NCBI GenBank assembly: GCA_050084985.1
Contig: JBITNC010000001.1
Span: 183,334,001-183,398,000, forward strand
DNA length: 64,000 bases
Direction: 5' to 3'
DNA from: Nageia nagi
Lineage: Eukaryota; Pinophyta
The notes under the pieces: model-generated
What the model was told of the DNA's origin: nothing
The model's input: the letters and a program-made list of their open reading frames with translations, nothing else
The model's database searches: none
Shown here: positions 1 to 13,100 of the stretch, one piece after another
How positions within the stretch are numbered: the first letter of the stretch is position 1
Layout of the letters: each line of letters starts with the position of its first letter
Made by a program: the position numbers and the translations under genes

Positions 1-412
1 ATAGTCTTAAAGTTCCATCCTTATTTTTGACAAATAATACAGGAGCACCCTAGGGTGATACACTAGGCTTTATCAATCCTTTCTTTAAAAGATCTAGTAA
101 CTACAGTTTTAACTCTTGAATCTCAATCATGTTCATTCTATAGGTGGTTATAGAGATAGGTTTAGCTCATAGAACTATATATATTAGGAAGTCAAATTCT
201 CATTTTGGGGGAGGATCTAATAGTTCCTTGGGAAATACATCCTTATATTCCCTCAACATAGGATACTTGTTTAACATTTCTACATCTTTATCCTCTTCTT
301 CCACTTCTTTGACCTTAACTACAAAGATTATTTTCCTTTTTCTAATGCTTCTTCTCATTTGCATGGTTGTGATCAAGTAAGTTTCAAATGGTCCTTGATC
401 ACTAAACACCAT
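1..412 (-). pseudogene. Ty3/gypsy reverse transcriptase, N-terminal part (relic)
   Basis: Reads leftwards off the window edge. The stretch 200-412 gives an open frame ending in YKDVFPKELLDPPPK, the usual lead-in to Ty3/gypsy RT. Positions 1-130 on the minus strand translate as ELKL-stop-LLDLLKKGLIKPSVSP-stop-GAPVLFVKNKDGTLRL, which is RT block 1 of plant chromovirus-type gypsy elements. The stop inside SP-stop-GAP stands where the family has Trp (TGG to TAG), and the other stop stands at a Gln. The frame also shifts between the two parts, so this is a dead copy. The catalytic YxDD block would lie outside the window. The match to the family is strong; the lineage is not certain. Confidence 0.88.
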
Positions 413-579
413 GTATCAATTTTGGGATAAATTAGTTTATTTTACCCACCTCTCCTAAAAATTAATTAAGGTCTTATGTGCTATTAACTAATCCATTTCT
501 AAGATAATATCATAGGAAGCTAAGGGAACCACATATAAGTCCCACACAATAAACCCTTTAGGTAACTCGATCTCAACAT

Positions 580-735
580 TCCTAAAATATTATTTGATAG
601 AGCACTTTTTACTAGACCCAAACTCTACTTTCCATCCATTTGTTAAAATTTATGGTGCCTTTAACATGTTTTTAACTAAATAATTTGAAATGGAACTATC
701 TATTGCACCACAATATATCAAAAATTTAAAATATT
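580..735 (-). pseudogene. Ty3/gypsy aspartic protease fragment
   Basis: The minus-strand translation contains LIYCGAIDSSISNYLVKNM, which lines up with the retropepsin motif LID(S/C)GAT.(S/N)FIS..LV of plant gypsy elements. The catalytic Asp appears as Tyr here, so even an expressed product should be inactive. The fragment sits between the zinc knuckle (845-883) and the RT (1-412), the expected order on the minus strand. Short and degenerate, but in the right context. Confidence 0.6.
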
Positions 736-844
736 TTCCAAACATTTTACCCAAGATTTGGAGAGGTGTAGCTTATCCTTGAGTTTTTTCCAATCCATTT
801 GTTGTAAAAATTTGATGCTCCTAAGATTGGTTTGCCTTCAAATG

Positions 845-883
845 GCATTGACTTGCATAATGCACTCCACCATAGTTCCAGCA
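845..883 (-). pseudogene. Gag zinc knuckle (CCHC) with lost ligand
   Basis: The minus-strand translation CWNYGGVHYASQC resembles a gag nucleocapsid knuckle (C-x2-C-x4-H-x4-C). The second Cys is Tyr (TGT to TAT) and the Cys-His spacing is one residue short. It lies between the gag core and the protease, as expected for a gypsy gag-pol. Confidence 0.6.
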
Positions 884-1189
884 TCCATCATGTGAAGCCT
901 TCTTTTGCTCTAAGTTGTTATCCTTATGCGCATACTAATTATTTATTTGCTTAATGAATCCTTGGTTCTAATTCTTAAATCCTTGATTTCCATTCCCATG
1001 GTTCTAATTCTACCTTTTGAATTACTGATTTCTTCTTATAGAAATTCTTCTTCTTAAAACCCTTATTCCTAGGTTATTTCTTCTAAAATCTAGGAAAGTT
1101 TCCATTTTTGTGATTTTGGTTGGTCTTTTTATTATCATTATGCAAAGCTTATTTCTCAACACCTTTTTTTATTTTGAGAAGATTTCTTT

Positions 1190-1740
1190 TCTTTTTCATC
1201 CAATAAATAGTTCACAAAGGTTTTTGTAATACCCAAGTTACTTTCCATTGTCTTGGCCAAATCATAAGCCTATTCTAGTATCTTAGGGTTTAGGATGTTG
1301 ACCACAGTCTTGATTTTAGAATCTAAACCCACTAGGAATCTATGAACCTTCAAGTGATTTTTGTCATCTAGAACATACTTAAAAAGTTTGATGAACCACT
1401 AATGATAGCTTTACACACTCATGGAGCCTTGTTGAAATGTTCAATATTTCTCATATTTATTATTAAAATAAATCTAAGGAATAAATCTTTTCTACATTGC
1501 TTCCATAAATTTTGGCCACTTCAAATACTAAACTCCATGCTCAAATTTGTAGGCATTCCACCATTCAAGAGCAATGTCTTGAAAGTTGTAGGTAGCTGAC
1601 ATGGTCTTAGTTTTTGGTGATAGATTTTTTATTAACAAGTATGTTTTTTCCTCATCTAACCACACTTTTGCATGCTCAACCTCATGATTGATATTAAACT
1701 TAGGTATTTGGGCTTTCTTTAGATCAATCATAAGTTCTTA
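1190..1740 (-). pseudogene. Ty3/gypsy Gag core (Retrotrans_gag relic)
   Basis: Positions 1528-1731 (minus) are open and read ...AQIPKFNINHEVEHAKVWL... then SATYNFQDIALEWWNAYK, the plant gypsy capsid pattern (PKFdG...AE.WL, ATY.l...A..WW). Continuing through a few stops, 1190-1520 gives a frame with FIKLFKYVLDDKNHLKVHRF and GLDSKIKTVV, matching the capsid C-terminal half (F..L.ry.p.....K..rF..GL...i). Gag forms the virus-like particle. The stops sit mostly at Gln or Trp positions. With the knuckle, protease and RT to the left and the primer site to the right, this is one minus-strand element. Confidence 0.85.
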
Positions 1741-2235
1741 TTCGATCCTTTCCTAAATCTAGTTATCTACTCTAACTAATCTTGCTTATGTTGGAATGAC
1801 TAAATTAGATTCTTATCTTGGAGGGTCAACTCTCTAACTTAGTAGATTATTTATCAATTCTTATTATTCTACCACCTACTATTGAATTCTTTTAATGGCT
1901 TCTTCTTCTCCATTATTCTAATTGGAATGACTAAAATAACTCTCAATATCATTTGTAAAAACCTTTTGATTGGTATTCCTCATTGTTCCTCTTCTAGTAT
2001 TTTATCTCCTTATAGGTCTTCTATTTTCCCTAGTATTAGCATTGGCATTTATAGGAAGGCTATTAGTGGTACCTTATTGTAAGTTGCCTAAATCTCTAGT
2101 TGCACATCTTAGGAGTGCCATAATTTGATTCCACCAAATGGTACTATTATTATGCTCATGCATACTCATTCTAGACTTCCTAAACTTTTACAGCAAAAGA
2201 GTCATGGACCATAGGCCTAAGGGTTTGAACTTGAT

Positions 2236-2247
2236 GCTCTGATACCA
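2236..2247 (-). other. LTR-retrotransposon primer binding site (tRNA-iMet)
   Basis: On the minus strand this reads TGGTATCAGAGC, the 12 bases complementary to the 3' end of plant initiator tRNA-Met, the most common primer of plant LTR elements. It lies one base inside an LTR edge ending in CA (TG at 2249-2250 on the plus strand) and upstream of the gag at 1190-1740, so it orients the element. Confidence 0.85.
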
Positions 2248-2248
2248 A

Positions 2249-3900
2249 TGTAGTGCACCCACTTATTTCCATCAACCAAAATCTCAAATTTTATACCTAA
2301 TTTTTTTAATGTAACACTCGAATATTCTAGGAATGGACTAGATGATCCCACATGAGCTTGATAATGCTACTAACTAGTTTAACACTCACATGGCAAGATT
2401 GGTCAAGAACTCAAGATAACCAACCCTGATAAATTTTTTGGTGTTCACTCTTCAACACTCATCCTATTGAAAATATGCCTCAAAAGTAACCTCACCATTC
2501 CTATTCCATGTTCCATGTGTGATAGGCTTTCTGGTCATGACATAGTGGTTTTCTACTCAGGACCCATACCACCCAAGAGATTGCACTTCCACTAACTTAA
2601 CATCGATACTTGATGATAACTCTCTATCTCATAGGAGAAGATAGCTTGTCCTAGGTAAGCTTCCATATGAGTAAATAGCATCACCTATGGAACAATCATC
2701 ATACCTCTATCTACTAATTGCAAGTGGTATGACTACTAGTTACTCTCACCTAATAACTATAGTTTTTCTAATTTCTATCCCCACTTGACACACCTATCAA
2801 AGGATATGATTCATTATCCTGCCCATAACTATTAGCTAGGCCCACCATGTGGTCCTACATCTCCATTCCCATAACTTGGGTAGCCATGGGTATTAAACAA
2901 TACCCTTAAGTGGTTGTCTAGTTTAATTTATTAATAAATGTGTTAATAAAAAGAACCAACCATGACCTAATAACTTTTAAATAATAATATCAAATAGTGG
3001 TGAAAGTATAAGACACGATGCATAATAATTGATTATAATGTAGACCTATTTCTAACCTAGGGTTTATCATTATTCATCTTTTCCCATGAGCTATACATAA
3101 AAAGTCTCAATTATAGGTTTTCTTAGTAAGTCACATAGTTCTATTTATCCCATGTGCATTATGTAGCATATATAGGTCTACTTTTTAAAATTCCTTGTGC
3201 ATACATAAAGTAGCAAGTCATGAGGTAAAGTCCTTATCTTCTATTACTGCAAAGGTAATATGGCATGAAGTGATCCTCATGCAAGTAATATTCCTTTTGA
3301 TTGTTATTTTGTAGTGTAGGTTTACTCAATAAAGGTTCTCCACTAGTTTCTTTGAATTATTGAATCCATCCCAAAAGTTCCTTTGGGTTAGATTATTCTT
3401 TTTGAGATTCTCCATGGTCCTTGATCAAATTATTGTAGATTCTAAGTCTTAATTAGTTTTAATTAGGTTTTAATCTATTATCTATATCTTATTAAATTAT
3501 TATCTAAAAATTTCTATAATTATTCCAAAATGGATCCCAATAATCCCATTTAATCCCATTGGGTCCCATTTGTACCCACTTTGATCCTAATGATCCATAA
3601 CATTTCCTGAGTGATCCCAAATTAGCATTTGGAATCCTAACTCTAATTTAGGTTTGTTTTCAAGTCATTTGGATAGTTTTTATTTTATTAGGTTTAATGA
3701 CCTAATTGATCTACTTATTTTAGGATTCTTGGTAAAGTCATCAATTAATAATACCCACTAACCATTTTTATGTAAGAAATAGTAATTCTTACTCTTATTC
3801 ATTCATAGCATTTAACAATCATAATGTCTTTCATAATAAAAATGAAACTCATTAAATCACAATGCTAATAATTTACATAATAAAACTAGTACATAAAATC
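2249..3900 (-). repeat. LTR of the minus-strand gypsy element (outer end unresolved)
   Basis: The plus strand starts TGTAGTGCACCC directly next to the primer site, so on the minus strand the LTR ends ...GGGTGCACTACA, in good agreement with the TG...CA rule. No open frame or other motif is visible. A TATATATG-like box lies near 3165 on the minus strand. I cannot place the outer end because the partner LTR is outside the window; 3900 is only a guess. A TGTAACACTC string at 2312 could be another LTR edge but has no support. Confidence 0.5.
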
Positions 3901-5849
3901 AACTACTTTTCATTCATCATTTCAATATATGAACAAGGCATAAATACAAAACAATATTCATTGATCATTTTTTAGCTATGGAGACTTTGTAGAAGATTGA
4001 ATACTTTACCAATGAGAAGGGACACCTTGAAGCATAAATTATGGTACTAGAGTAATTAAGTGGGATAACGAGGCCTAGTTTGAGTAAGATTACCTCTAGG
4101 TTTAGGAGCTTTGGGAGTGTTAGGAACCACTGTGATACCACTAGCAGTGTTACCATAGGAAATTGTTGTACTTTTATTGGATATATGGTTATATGTGGTT
4201 GGAAAGATAATGCATCATCCTTTTTGTTTAATATATTCAAGATATATTATTATTAATTCTTAAATGTGTTATGGAATGGATATGGATGAGTATATGATTT
4301 TTATTTTAAGATATTTTTTGGTTTTAAATTTATTAAGTATGTAAATAATGAATGATTAATGTGTAATTATGTGTTATGGTGGATGATTCACTAATGAAAT
4401 GAATTAGACATTATGCTAAGGGAATTAAATATTTAAAAAAAACTTGGAGGGAACCCAACATAGGTGTTGGTGTTTTTAAGGAATTATGGATTCTAATTTT
4501 GATTTAAAAGGTCATGATGACTTGTAGGGTTATAAATTTATGCCTTGAAAACCTAAAACCTAGGTATGGTTAGGTCTATGTCCATTGGAATTTGAAGGTA
4601 AAAGTGAACCTTAATTATGTAAATATACTTAAGAGCAAATTCTAAAGAAAAATTATGTTTATACTATTTCCATGGATGGTAAGTGATGGAAAAGTTTCAA
4701 CTATGTTAAAAAGGTGGAAAGGAATCCAACATGGATGCTAGTATGATAGATAGGAAAAAACTCTAACTATGGCCTCTTTATCACCAATTTGAACTCTTTG
4801 AAAGGTTTAGACAAATATGAATGATGATAGGTTAGAAAAAGTATCAAATGGATATGAAGAAAAAGTTTTCAAAAGGTACCTATCTAAGTTTTTCTTGATA
4901 AATGGCTAGGAAACACTATAAGGTATTGGAGATGATCATGAAAGTTCTATGGATGATCTCAAGTAACTATTGATTTCTAGAGATTTTAAAGGAAAGCTAG
5001 TGTGCACATTCATCTCAACATTCTTGCTAGGTTAAAAAGGGATATTGGGACCCCCAATATGATTAAGTAAAATGATATGGGTATTTCATCCTAGCACAAA
5101 TGTGGGGTTCTAGTCTAAGTTTAACCATAAAACCAAAAAAAGATATCTATACTACTTTTACATGTCAAAATATCTATAAATGATAAGAGTAAGAGCAACA
5201 ATGTATACATTTTCATTATGTTATGGCAAGATTACTCACAAAGTTGACACTTGTATTTTATGATTCAGCCTTGAAAAAATTTAGGAATGGATTGTTGAAT
5301 ATCTCCATGTTCTTATTCTTCTCATGTTGATGATCTTATAATTTCTTTGGTTGATCATCTGATTTAAGTTTCAAAAAAGACACCTTCTTTTGATCAATCA
5401 AATCCTAAATTTTGTTGAGTAATGTTACATAATATTTTTATGTATATCCTTGTTATTAATGATATTCACAAAACTAATTTGATTTACACTTTATTGGTAC
5501 TCCTACTATGAAGGATGGTTGAATTGCAGTCTTAGGTGGTGGAACCAACAATTTGCTCTTGATCAAAGCCCTCATGACTTCATCAATATCATCATGTATA
5601 GATGTGATTTTCCATCGAGAAAATATTTGACAATTTGTGTAGACTTATTTCTCATCTTTATCAACCTATTTAACTTCATTAATTATTATTATTTGTTGTT
5701 GTACTGATTCCATTTTTGGCTATTATTTGAGTTTCTTAAGATTGTTTCTTTTTGTATCAATGTTGAGGTTGTGAAGGTGACTTGTCTCATTTTTTCTTTG
5801 ATTCTAGTTTCCATTTTCCATATTTGATGTTGAACCTTTCTTTTTCTAG
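3901..5849. other. No recognisable gene
   Basis: AT-rich DNA with only short chance frames, for example one of 91 residues at 3965-4240 on the minus strand. I see no family motif, tandem repeat or LTR edge here. It may hold decayed pol or 3' LTR of the minus-strand element whose gag begins at 6400. Confidence 0.5.
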
Positions 5850-6400
5850 TAATGCTTATAGAAACCCATTAATAGGTAGCTTGCTGTAGTCAAAATACTT
5901 TGTTGTATACTTTAGTTAAAGGTGGATTGAAGAACCTCAATGAAAGCTAGGATATTCATATTATCATCTACATGGAATTGATTAGCCTTTTTAGTCCAAA
6001 ATATGATAAATTTCTCAATGGTTTGTACTTATTTTTTCTTTAGCTTCATCAAATCATTAAATGTAACCTATTTTACAATGTGGATTTGATAATGATCATA
6101 AAATATCATCTTCAATTATGCAATATTGTTAATGATAGAATGTGGCAACTTACTAAACCATTATGTAGATTCTCCTTTTAGATAAAAAGGAAATAACTTC
6201 ACATGTAAGTCCTCATCCAAGGTGATTAATAAGACTTCATCAAAAAATATATATATATGAAGATAAGGATCAATATTACCATCAAATTTTGTAAATTTTA
6301 AATATTTGCTAAAATGTAATATAGTGGATCTAATTTGTATACACAACATATTATTATCTTCATTTCATTGAGGATCTAGACCTTGACATTTTTCTATTTT
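5850..6400 (-). pseudogene. Ty3/gypsy Gag core, second minus-strand element (relic)
   Basis: The open stretch 6161-6349 (minus) contains FTKFDGNIDPYLHIYIF followed by LDEDLHVKLFPFYLKGEST. This is the Retrotrans_gag pattern (kFdG..DP..Hl..F...e.....raFp..LkG.a..W). The next 300 bases to the left, read through stops, continue it: WFSKLPHSIINNIA, LKMIFYDHYQ and then a VQTIEKFIIFW segment, matching WF..Lp..SI.sw..L...F...f......E....F. The stop between GEST and WF is where the family has Trp or Gln. No protease or RT was recognised to the left. Confidence 0.8.
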
Positions 6401-8090
6401 CAAGACATTTTTGTAGACCTTCAAATCTTTCTAAAGCTATCATTGGTATAGCTTTTTCTAAGGGTACTTTTGGTATAATTACTTGAATAGTTTCCCTTCT
6501 CCAAATATTGGCAATTGTTGTCTAGGCTTGAAGACTTTGAAAGTTCCTATTTTATCATTTTTATCATGGATGATATTATGAAAAGTTGATGATACTAACT
6601 ACTCTTTATCATTATGAGATATCAATATCATGTTCTCCCTATTGTAGTAATTATATACATTTTATGCCATTCTTTTATTGAGTCCATCTAACAATAGGTT
6701 GCATTGATTGAGCAAGTAGTCTATGCTTGAGCAAGTAGTCTATCTACCTCTTCTTCCTGATATTTTTTCTCTTTTATGTGAGTACAATGGATTGGTTGCT
6801 TATTCTTGAGCTGAAATAATTTTTTCCTATTTTTATGATCATTTTGATATTTTTGAAGTAGGCACTTGTAATATGATATCTTCTCTAGTATACTCATTTC
6901 TATAATGGCTAACTCATATGCTAAATGAAGAAATTTGGATATGATCCTATTATCTTCTTCTGACCAATTTGGATATGGTGTATCAACCCCTTCAAAAATT
7001 TTATTTATATATTCATACTTTGTAATATCTTCTTGCTCACACTCATCTTCAATGAAAATATTTATAGCTTCATCAAATTATATAACCTTTTCATCTTGTT
7101 TATTTTGTTCAACTTGGGTAACTATACCATTGATATTGTTTGCTAGGATTAGGTTGTGAATCAAAGCTTCCTAATGAAGTAAACCTTATAATGTGGTAGG
7201 CTGAGTAAGTTTCTCATTGATGATGTGAATTATACTAATGAGCTCTTTCTAATTTTCTTGATCTACATCTGACATGAAGACTATTGGAGGAATTAGAGCT
7301 AATTTTTTATCTAAGGATCAACATTCATACTAAGATTAGCATTGATGCTAATGTGAGAATCCATGCTAGAATCTAGAAGAATAAATGGGTAGACACTTGG
7401 CATAGATGCATACCTAAATTGTGAAGAATCCTAATTTAGCATTAGCAAGTGTGAGAGTCATATTTTTTAGGAGGTATGTTCTCTTTGTACCTTTTATAAT
7501 GCCATAAATTTCATTAATTTACCATTTCTTCATCTTCAAGTGCATCAAATGCATAAGCCTTCTCCTCACTTAGCAATCCACTAAGAATTTTAATGAACCT
7601 ATGCTTATTTTCCTTTGATCTCATGACTTTCTTGAATATATCATCATCATTCAATTGGTAAATGATCTCTTCTTTATTTGTAATAGGAGGTTTTTGATTT
7701 GGTGGGGTATTATATCTAGTTTTATCTAAATAAACTCTTTGATTTACTATCTTTATTGAACTATCAGAGTTTTTTGCAAAACTCTCCTTGTTTGAAGTAT
7801 TATCACTAGCATCTTTGGTCATCTACTCTTGTATATTAGTAGATGGTTTTTGGTACAAATTCTCTCACTTCACTTTTGAACCACCTTTGGTCTACCTAGT
7901 CTTATTCTTTTTAGATTTTTCTTAGTTATAGGGTTAGTATTAAGATGTGCATTTTCATTGCTAGTAATAGAGAATACCTTAGGAATATAAGGTATGAACA
8001 AAACCCTTAAGAGGTTTTCCATTATGGTAGAATTATAGGTTTGAAAGTAACTTTTATTCTAACCCTAATTAGTAGAAATAAAAAGCCATA
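6401..8090 (-). other. 5' internal region of second gypsy relic, with one unassigned frame
   Basis: Between the gag core and the LTR edge at 8109. The longest frame (7514-7822, minus, 102 residues) is rich in Asn, Lys, Asp and Glu and lacks predicted membrane or zinc motifs. It may be the Gag N-terminal extension or a chance frame; I recognise no family. The rest is AT-rich without other signals. Confidence 0.35.
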
Positions 8091-8107
8091 TATGAGTGGA
8101 CACCAAA
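8091..8107 (-). other. Primer-site-like sequence next to LTR edge
   Basis: On the minus strand TTTTGGTGTCCACTCAT follows directly after a CAACA end. TTTGGTG(C/T)CCAC just inside the 5' LTR is common among plant gypsy elements that do not use initiator Met. The position upstream of the gag at 5850-6400 fits. Confidence 0.45.
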
Positions 8108-8108
8108 A

Positions 8109-9200
8109 TGTTGATATATGTTTTGGTACACCTATAGTTTTTATCCTAAATAAACTAAATACATATAAATATTTAAGTATTAATTACCTAAGCTATTTAA
8201 CTTAAATAAATATACATGAATAAGAGAAAATAGTAAATTATAGTAGTTGAGTAATACAATTACGAATTACATTGATGTCAATATGTAAAATGAATGAACA
8301 CACTAAAGAGAAAGGAATCAATTGTAAGATAAATACATGTGTTTCCTTACATATATCATAGTTGAGGATATGCAAGATGAGCTTATTAAAGAGGTGTAAC
8401 CTTTTTGTACAAACCCCATGGCTAATTGCATAAGGAATAACAACATAGGTACTAGTTTCCTAGAACATAGTGTGGGAACATATGTTAGCATGCATAGGTC
8501 CTAATGTTATCATAGGATGAGGCTCACCAACAATGATTGATGATAGTAGATATGATGATAAGTCAAATAGATCATATGATCATGAAGATGGATAACTGAT
8601 ATTTGTTCAAGTGATTACAAGATTCTAGTCTTAATAGGTGGCATTTAGAAACACCTAAGTGTAGGGTACCAACTATTGATATGTAATCTTGATATGCTTT
8701 CCCCAAGTTAGAGATACTTACATTTATATAAAATGTAATATCACCATTTGACCCCTTAAATATGGGTTGAATCCATCCTGATGTACCTAACATAAAAATA
8801 AGAATACAAACTAATAAATATATGATAATAAGATAAAATATGAGTAAAATATGATTAAACATGTATGTAAAGTTGCACCTAAGTGGGATTGTATTGAGGG
8901 GACCACTTTCAAGTGTTAACATCTTAAACTATTTTAAAAGTTTGATCTTTATATTCAAGTAGATAATCAAAGGTTAAAGTATTCATAAGATGAATTGGTT
9001 TGAAGTGAATCATTTAGAGGACTTGAGATGCTCTAATGGCTTTATCCTTATCTTTGTATTTTTTCCAAGGTGCAACTTTCTAAAGGTAAGGTTTTTGACA
9101 ATCCTTATACATGAATTTGATTCTCTATAAGATGAATGTTCATTTAGTTGATGTGGCCTAATCTTATCAACTATGTAAGGATCATTCTTTGAGTTCTACC
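8109..9200 (-). repeat. Putative LTR of second gypsy relic (outer end unresolved)
   Basis: The plus strand starts TGTTGATATATG at 8109, beside the primer-like site, so on the minus strand the LTR ends ...TATATCAACA. A 116-residue frame at 8572-8922 (minus) lies in it and has a hydrophobic run, but the base composition explains that; I do not call it a gene. The partner LTR was not found, so the length is uncertain. Confidence 0.4.
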
Positions 9201-9306
9201 ATTTTTTATTTGTTACTACACTTTTAATTCTAATATACTAATGCATTGATTGTGTTTTAATAAAAAATATCATAAATTATTTTTAAATCCATAAATAATT
9301 AAAATA

Positions 9307-9553
9307 CCAACTTAACTAAAAAGTGATCATAAGTCAAGATGCATATTCCACAAGTCACAACATGCAAACTTGACCATTCCATAACTCAATATTCATATGC
9401 CACAAGCCATAACATGCTAACTTGACCATGTCAAAATTCAATATGCATATGCCACAAGCCACAAACATGCCAACTTGACCATACCACAAGTCAAAATGCA
9501 TATGCCACAAGCCACAACATACCAACTTGGCCATGCCTCAAGTCAATATGCAT
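9307..9553. repeat. 52-bp tandem repeat, about 4.5 copies
   Basis: Units carry CCAACTTGACCAT and ATATGCATATGCCACAAGCC. The start of the CCAACTTG block recurs at 9307, 9365, 9417, 9470 and 9522, giving a period near 52 bp. Copies differ at several bases, mainly C/T and A/G. No frame stays open across units on either strand. Confidence 0.85.
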
Positions 9554-9570
9554 AAGATGGAAGAAAGAAA

Positions 9571-10130
9571 GTGGCACTAATCTATCACTATGGATTTAAT
9601 TTTCATCAATCCATAGATATGGATAATATTCCCAAAAAAATAGATGTAAAGTGGCATCAATCCATAAATGTGGATACAATTTCTAAAAATAAAGTGGTAT
9701 CAATCCATAAACATGTATGAATTTTTTAATAATGTAAGTAAAATGGAATTAATCCATAAATGTGGATGAACTTCTTAACAATGGAAGTAAAGTGGCATCA
9801 ATCCATAAATATGAAGGAACTTCTCAATAATGAAAGTAAAGTGGTATCAATCCATAAATGTGGATGAATTTTCCAACAATGTAAGTAAAGTGGCATCAAT
9901 CCATACACATGGATAAACTTCCCAATAATGGAAGTAGAGTGGCATTAATCTATAAACATGGATGAACTTCCTAACAATGGAAGTTAAGTGGCATCAATTC
10001 ATAAACATGGATAAACTTTCAAATAGGAAAAAAACAATTTGGAATCAACATGGATTAACTTTCACATGAAGGTAAACAATGTAGCATCAATCCAAAAGAA
10101 ATGGAAACAATCATCTACCATGGAAGCAAA
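9571..10130. repeat. 49-bp tandem repeat, about 10 copies
   Basis: The anchor GTGGCATCAATCCATAAA or a variant starts at 9651, 9694, 9743, 9792, 9841, 9890, 9939 and 9988. The last six intervals are exactly 49 bp. Outer copies (9571, 10039, 10081) are more diverged and have indels. Each unit ends near AACAATGGAAGTAAA. It directly follows the 52-bp array. Confidence 0.9.
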
Positions 10131-13100
10131 TATTACCAATTGCATCATTAATCATACTCATTTTATGTCTTTACAAAAATGCACAAGACCTAAAATATTT
10201 ATTTCCAAATGACATAAGATTATTTAACAATCTATTCAATGCAAAAACATTTATAAATGTCATAAAATATCTATACTTAGAATAAATTTCAATTTTAAAG
10301 AAATAATAAGGCATAAAATCTTAAGTGCGATTGTAATATTTACTACTAATTGAACATTATTCCATTATTGATCAGTTTTTTAACCAACAATAACAAACCA
10401 TATTAACCAACTTGTTCAATTGTAAGTTAATTTGTAAGTCATATTTAGTGCACTCAATAAATAAATTATAGGTTAGTAAGTCATAAGATATAATTTTTAG
10501 TTAGTATTTATAGTTAGTGCACTTTAGACTTAGTTTGAACATTTTTCATTGTATTGAATCATTGGGAAAAAAGGCAACCACACAATAAGAGTTGGTATTT
10601 TTCCTTATGGTTAGTAGGTTAGTTACAAGACAAAGCACTAAGAGATTTTCTAATATGCTCTTGTTAATCTAACACAAGATACTTAGCAAAAAAATAACAA
10701 AGATACTTGAATAGGGATTATCATAATATTATTCAATTAGTCAAAGCACTTTGAGCTAGGATGGTTATGAATCTCTTAAATTGTTTAAAGTGATAAATAA
10801 TCTCATTTTTTTTCTCCATTATCTCCCTCTTCCTATAATTTACTCTTATTCTCCTCCTCTTATCTTGATATGCATTTATCTTTGCAAAAGAGTTCCCTCC
10901 CATATTTTTTAATGCTTAAAATACATCCAAAAAGTGAAGCACTATTTACATTTTCAAGATAATATTAGATCAAGGAGATGAATAAATGTAAGCAAGAACT
11001 CAAAAAATAACTCCTGTTTTGAGTAAAATATCCCCTTAGAAAATAAAGGTTAATTTTTTTCCTTTAAAAAAAAAAATTACTTAGGTATAAAGGATCCCTC
11101 CTTTTTCTAAAAAAATAATTCCTGTAAAAATTAATAAGTGGAAAACATATTTACCCCTTAAAATACTTCATTAGTTTAAACTCTTTAATTTTAAAAAAAA
11201 TAGGCAAATAACTTAATTTTCAAGGTAAATCAACTCCCTCTTTGTAAAATATAACTTTCTTATAATTTTATAAAATAAATCCTTTAAAAAAGTATGCCCC
11301 TTGTAAAAAAAAGGGTTAACTCCTAAAAAATAATTCTTATAAAAAGAATGCAAAATAACTCCAATAAAAGTACCCTAAGTTTTTATAATAAATAAAGAAC
11401 ATATATCATATGAAAATAATTTATCATTTACCATAAAATAGTAAGTATGTATATATATAAATCTTGATATTTTATAAATATATTTAAAACATATAAACTA
11501 ATCTTTAACTTACACATAATTTTTCATGTAATTACCAACAAAAATGAACATTTTTAACTTTAAAAATGAACACTGCATACCACCTTTGGGATTTAATAAT
11601 TATTATATGAATGATTTTATGCATTATGATATTATAACCATAAAAATATTAAATTCTAATAGCTAATAAAGTGATCATTTCAAATTTGAAAAAGTTCCCT
11701 TATGTCATAAATTAATTAAGCTAATTCTAAAAGTTTCTTCATAATAGTAAATCAAGTATTTCATTATATATAGAGAGGTAAGAAAACAAATACTATATAT
11801 AGATGTAAGAAAACAAATACATGTGGTCATAGAGAAATTACACCAAGAGGTTTCATGGAAAAGGAAAGGAAATAGTTTGTACATGAATTTAATATTTGTA
11901 GTATCTTCAAATAATGCGTTGTCTCTTTGGAAGCCCTTATAAATTTTTATTCAATTGCAAAACTACCATGGAATTTATCACTTGCATTACTAATTGTATC
12001 TCCCTCTCCATATGATTCACCCATAATGGATTTGATTAATATGAGAATAGATATACTTGCCCCCTCACTCAAATGGGGGGTAGGTTCATCATGGATAAAA
12101 AATATCCTTGGGAGCTTGCTCCATAAAATTAAATTATTTGGAGTTGATAAGGGGAATGGGTTAGGTGGGTAGGCATGGTTTTTCAAGATGGAGACAAGGA
12201 GGAGGTTGCAAGATGTAGCATAGTAAGGGTCATATAAGGGGAGGGGAGTGATGGTTAGGAGAGCAATATGTATATCCTCTAAAATGTCACATCTAGATAC
12301 ACTTTCTCACATTGGTGTTCACTCTTTGGTTCATAGACAAGCTCCTCTTTTCCCTACTCACATACCTCCTCCTCTTAAGATTAATCAAGATTGATTAATC
12401 TCACTAATTTCTTATGAAATATTCTCTACATTAAGAGGAATACTTTTAGAGGAATGGTAGGCATGGAGATGGATATAGTCTTCCTTTCCCACATATCTAG
12501 TCATAATAACATGGAACAAAATTTATATTAATGTATATGGTGGAGTTATTTTGATGCATATATGCCACTTCTTAGGTTTCCCAAATTTTCCATAGTTATA
12601 ACTTCCCCTATACTTCCCTACCTTAGATGGTTATAGAAGAAGAGAGAGCTAGGTGGGCTCTTAATGTCATGGTATAGCATAAGGGAAAAAATTATAGGAG
12701 ATGAGGGGTTTGGAGTCTGCAGGCTATGTGGGGTAGTGAGGGGGGAAGACCATGGGTTATGTGGGGTAGTATTGATTGATCAAAGTTGGAGATTGTAGGC
12801 TACATGGGGCAGTGTTGACTAGCCAAAGGAAAAAATAACAATAATTTGTAATTTTAAAAAATGTCAACTATTCTTTGGTGGATGTCTATACCTTTATTTC
12901 TATAAAAATAGATGTCCATTTTTTTATTTAGTTTTATTAGTTTTCAAAAAAAATTTATTTCCCCTTTTTCTCCTATAGTTATAAATATAATATAATATAT
13001 TATTTTTATATATAAAAAAATTTTAGAAATAAAAAAAATGCAAATTTTGCTTCTTTTTTAATTAAAAAATAGTAAAAAATTACAAATTTATGCTACTACA

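Noticed and set aside
2312-2340. TGTAACACTC as an LTR start on the plus strand
   Set aside because: No matching end, primer site or target duplication nearby; one motif alone is weak.
9571-10130. CRISPR-like regular repeats
   Set aside because: Units are contiguous without unique spacers, and the context is a plant-type nuclear genome.
11927-12186. Two frames of about 80 residues on opposite strands
   Set aside because: Mutual shadows with no family motif; cannot tell either from chance.
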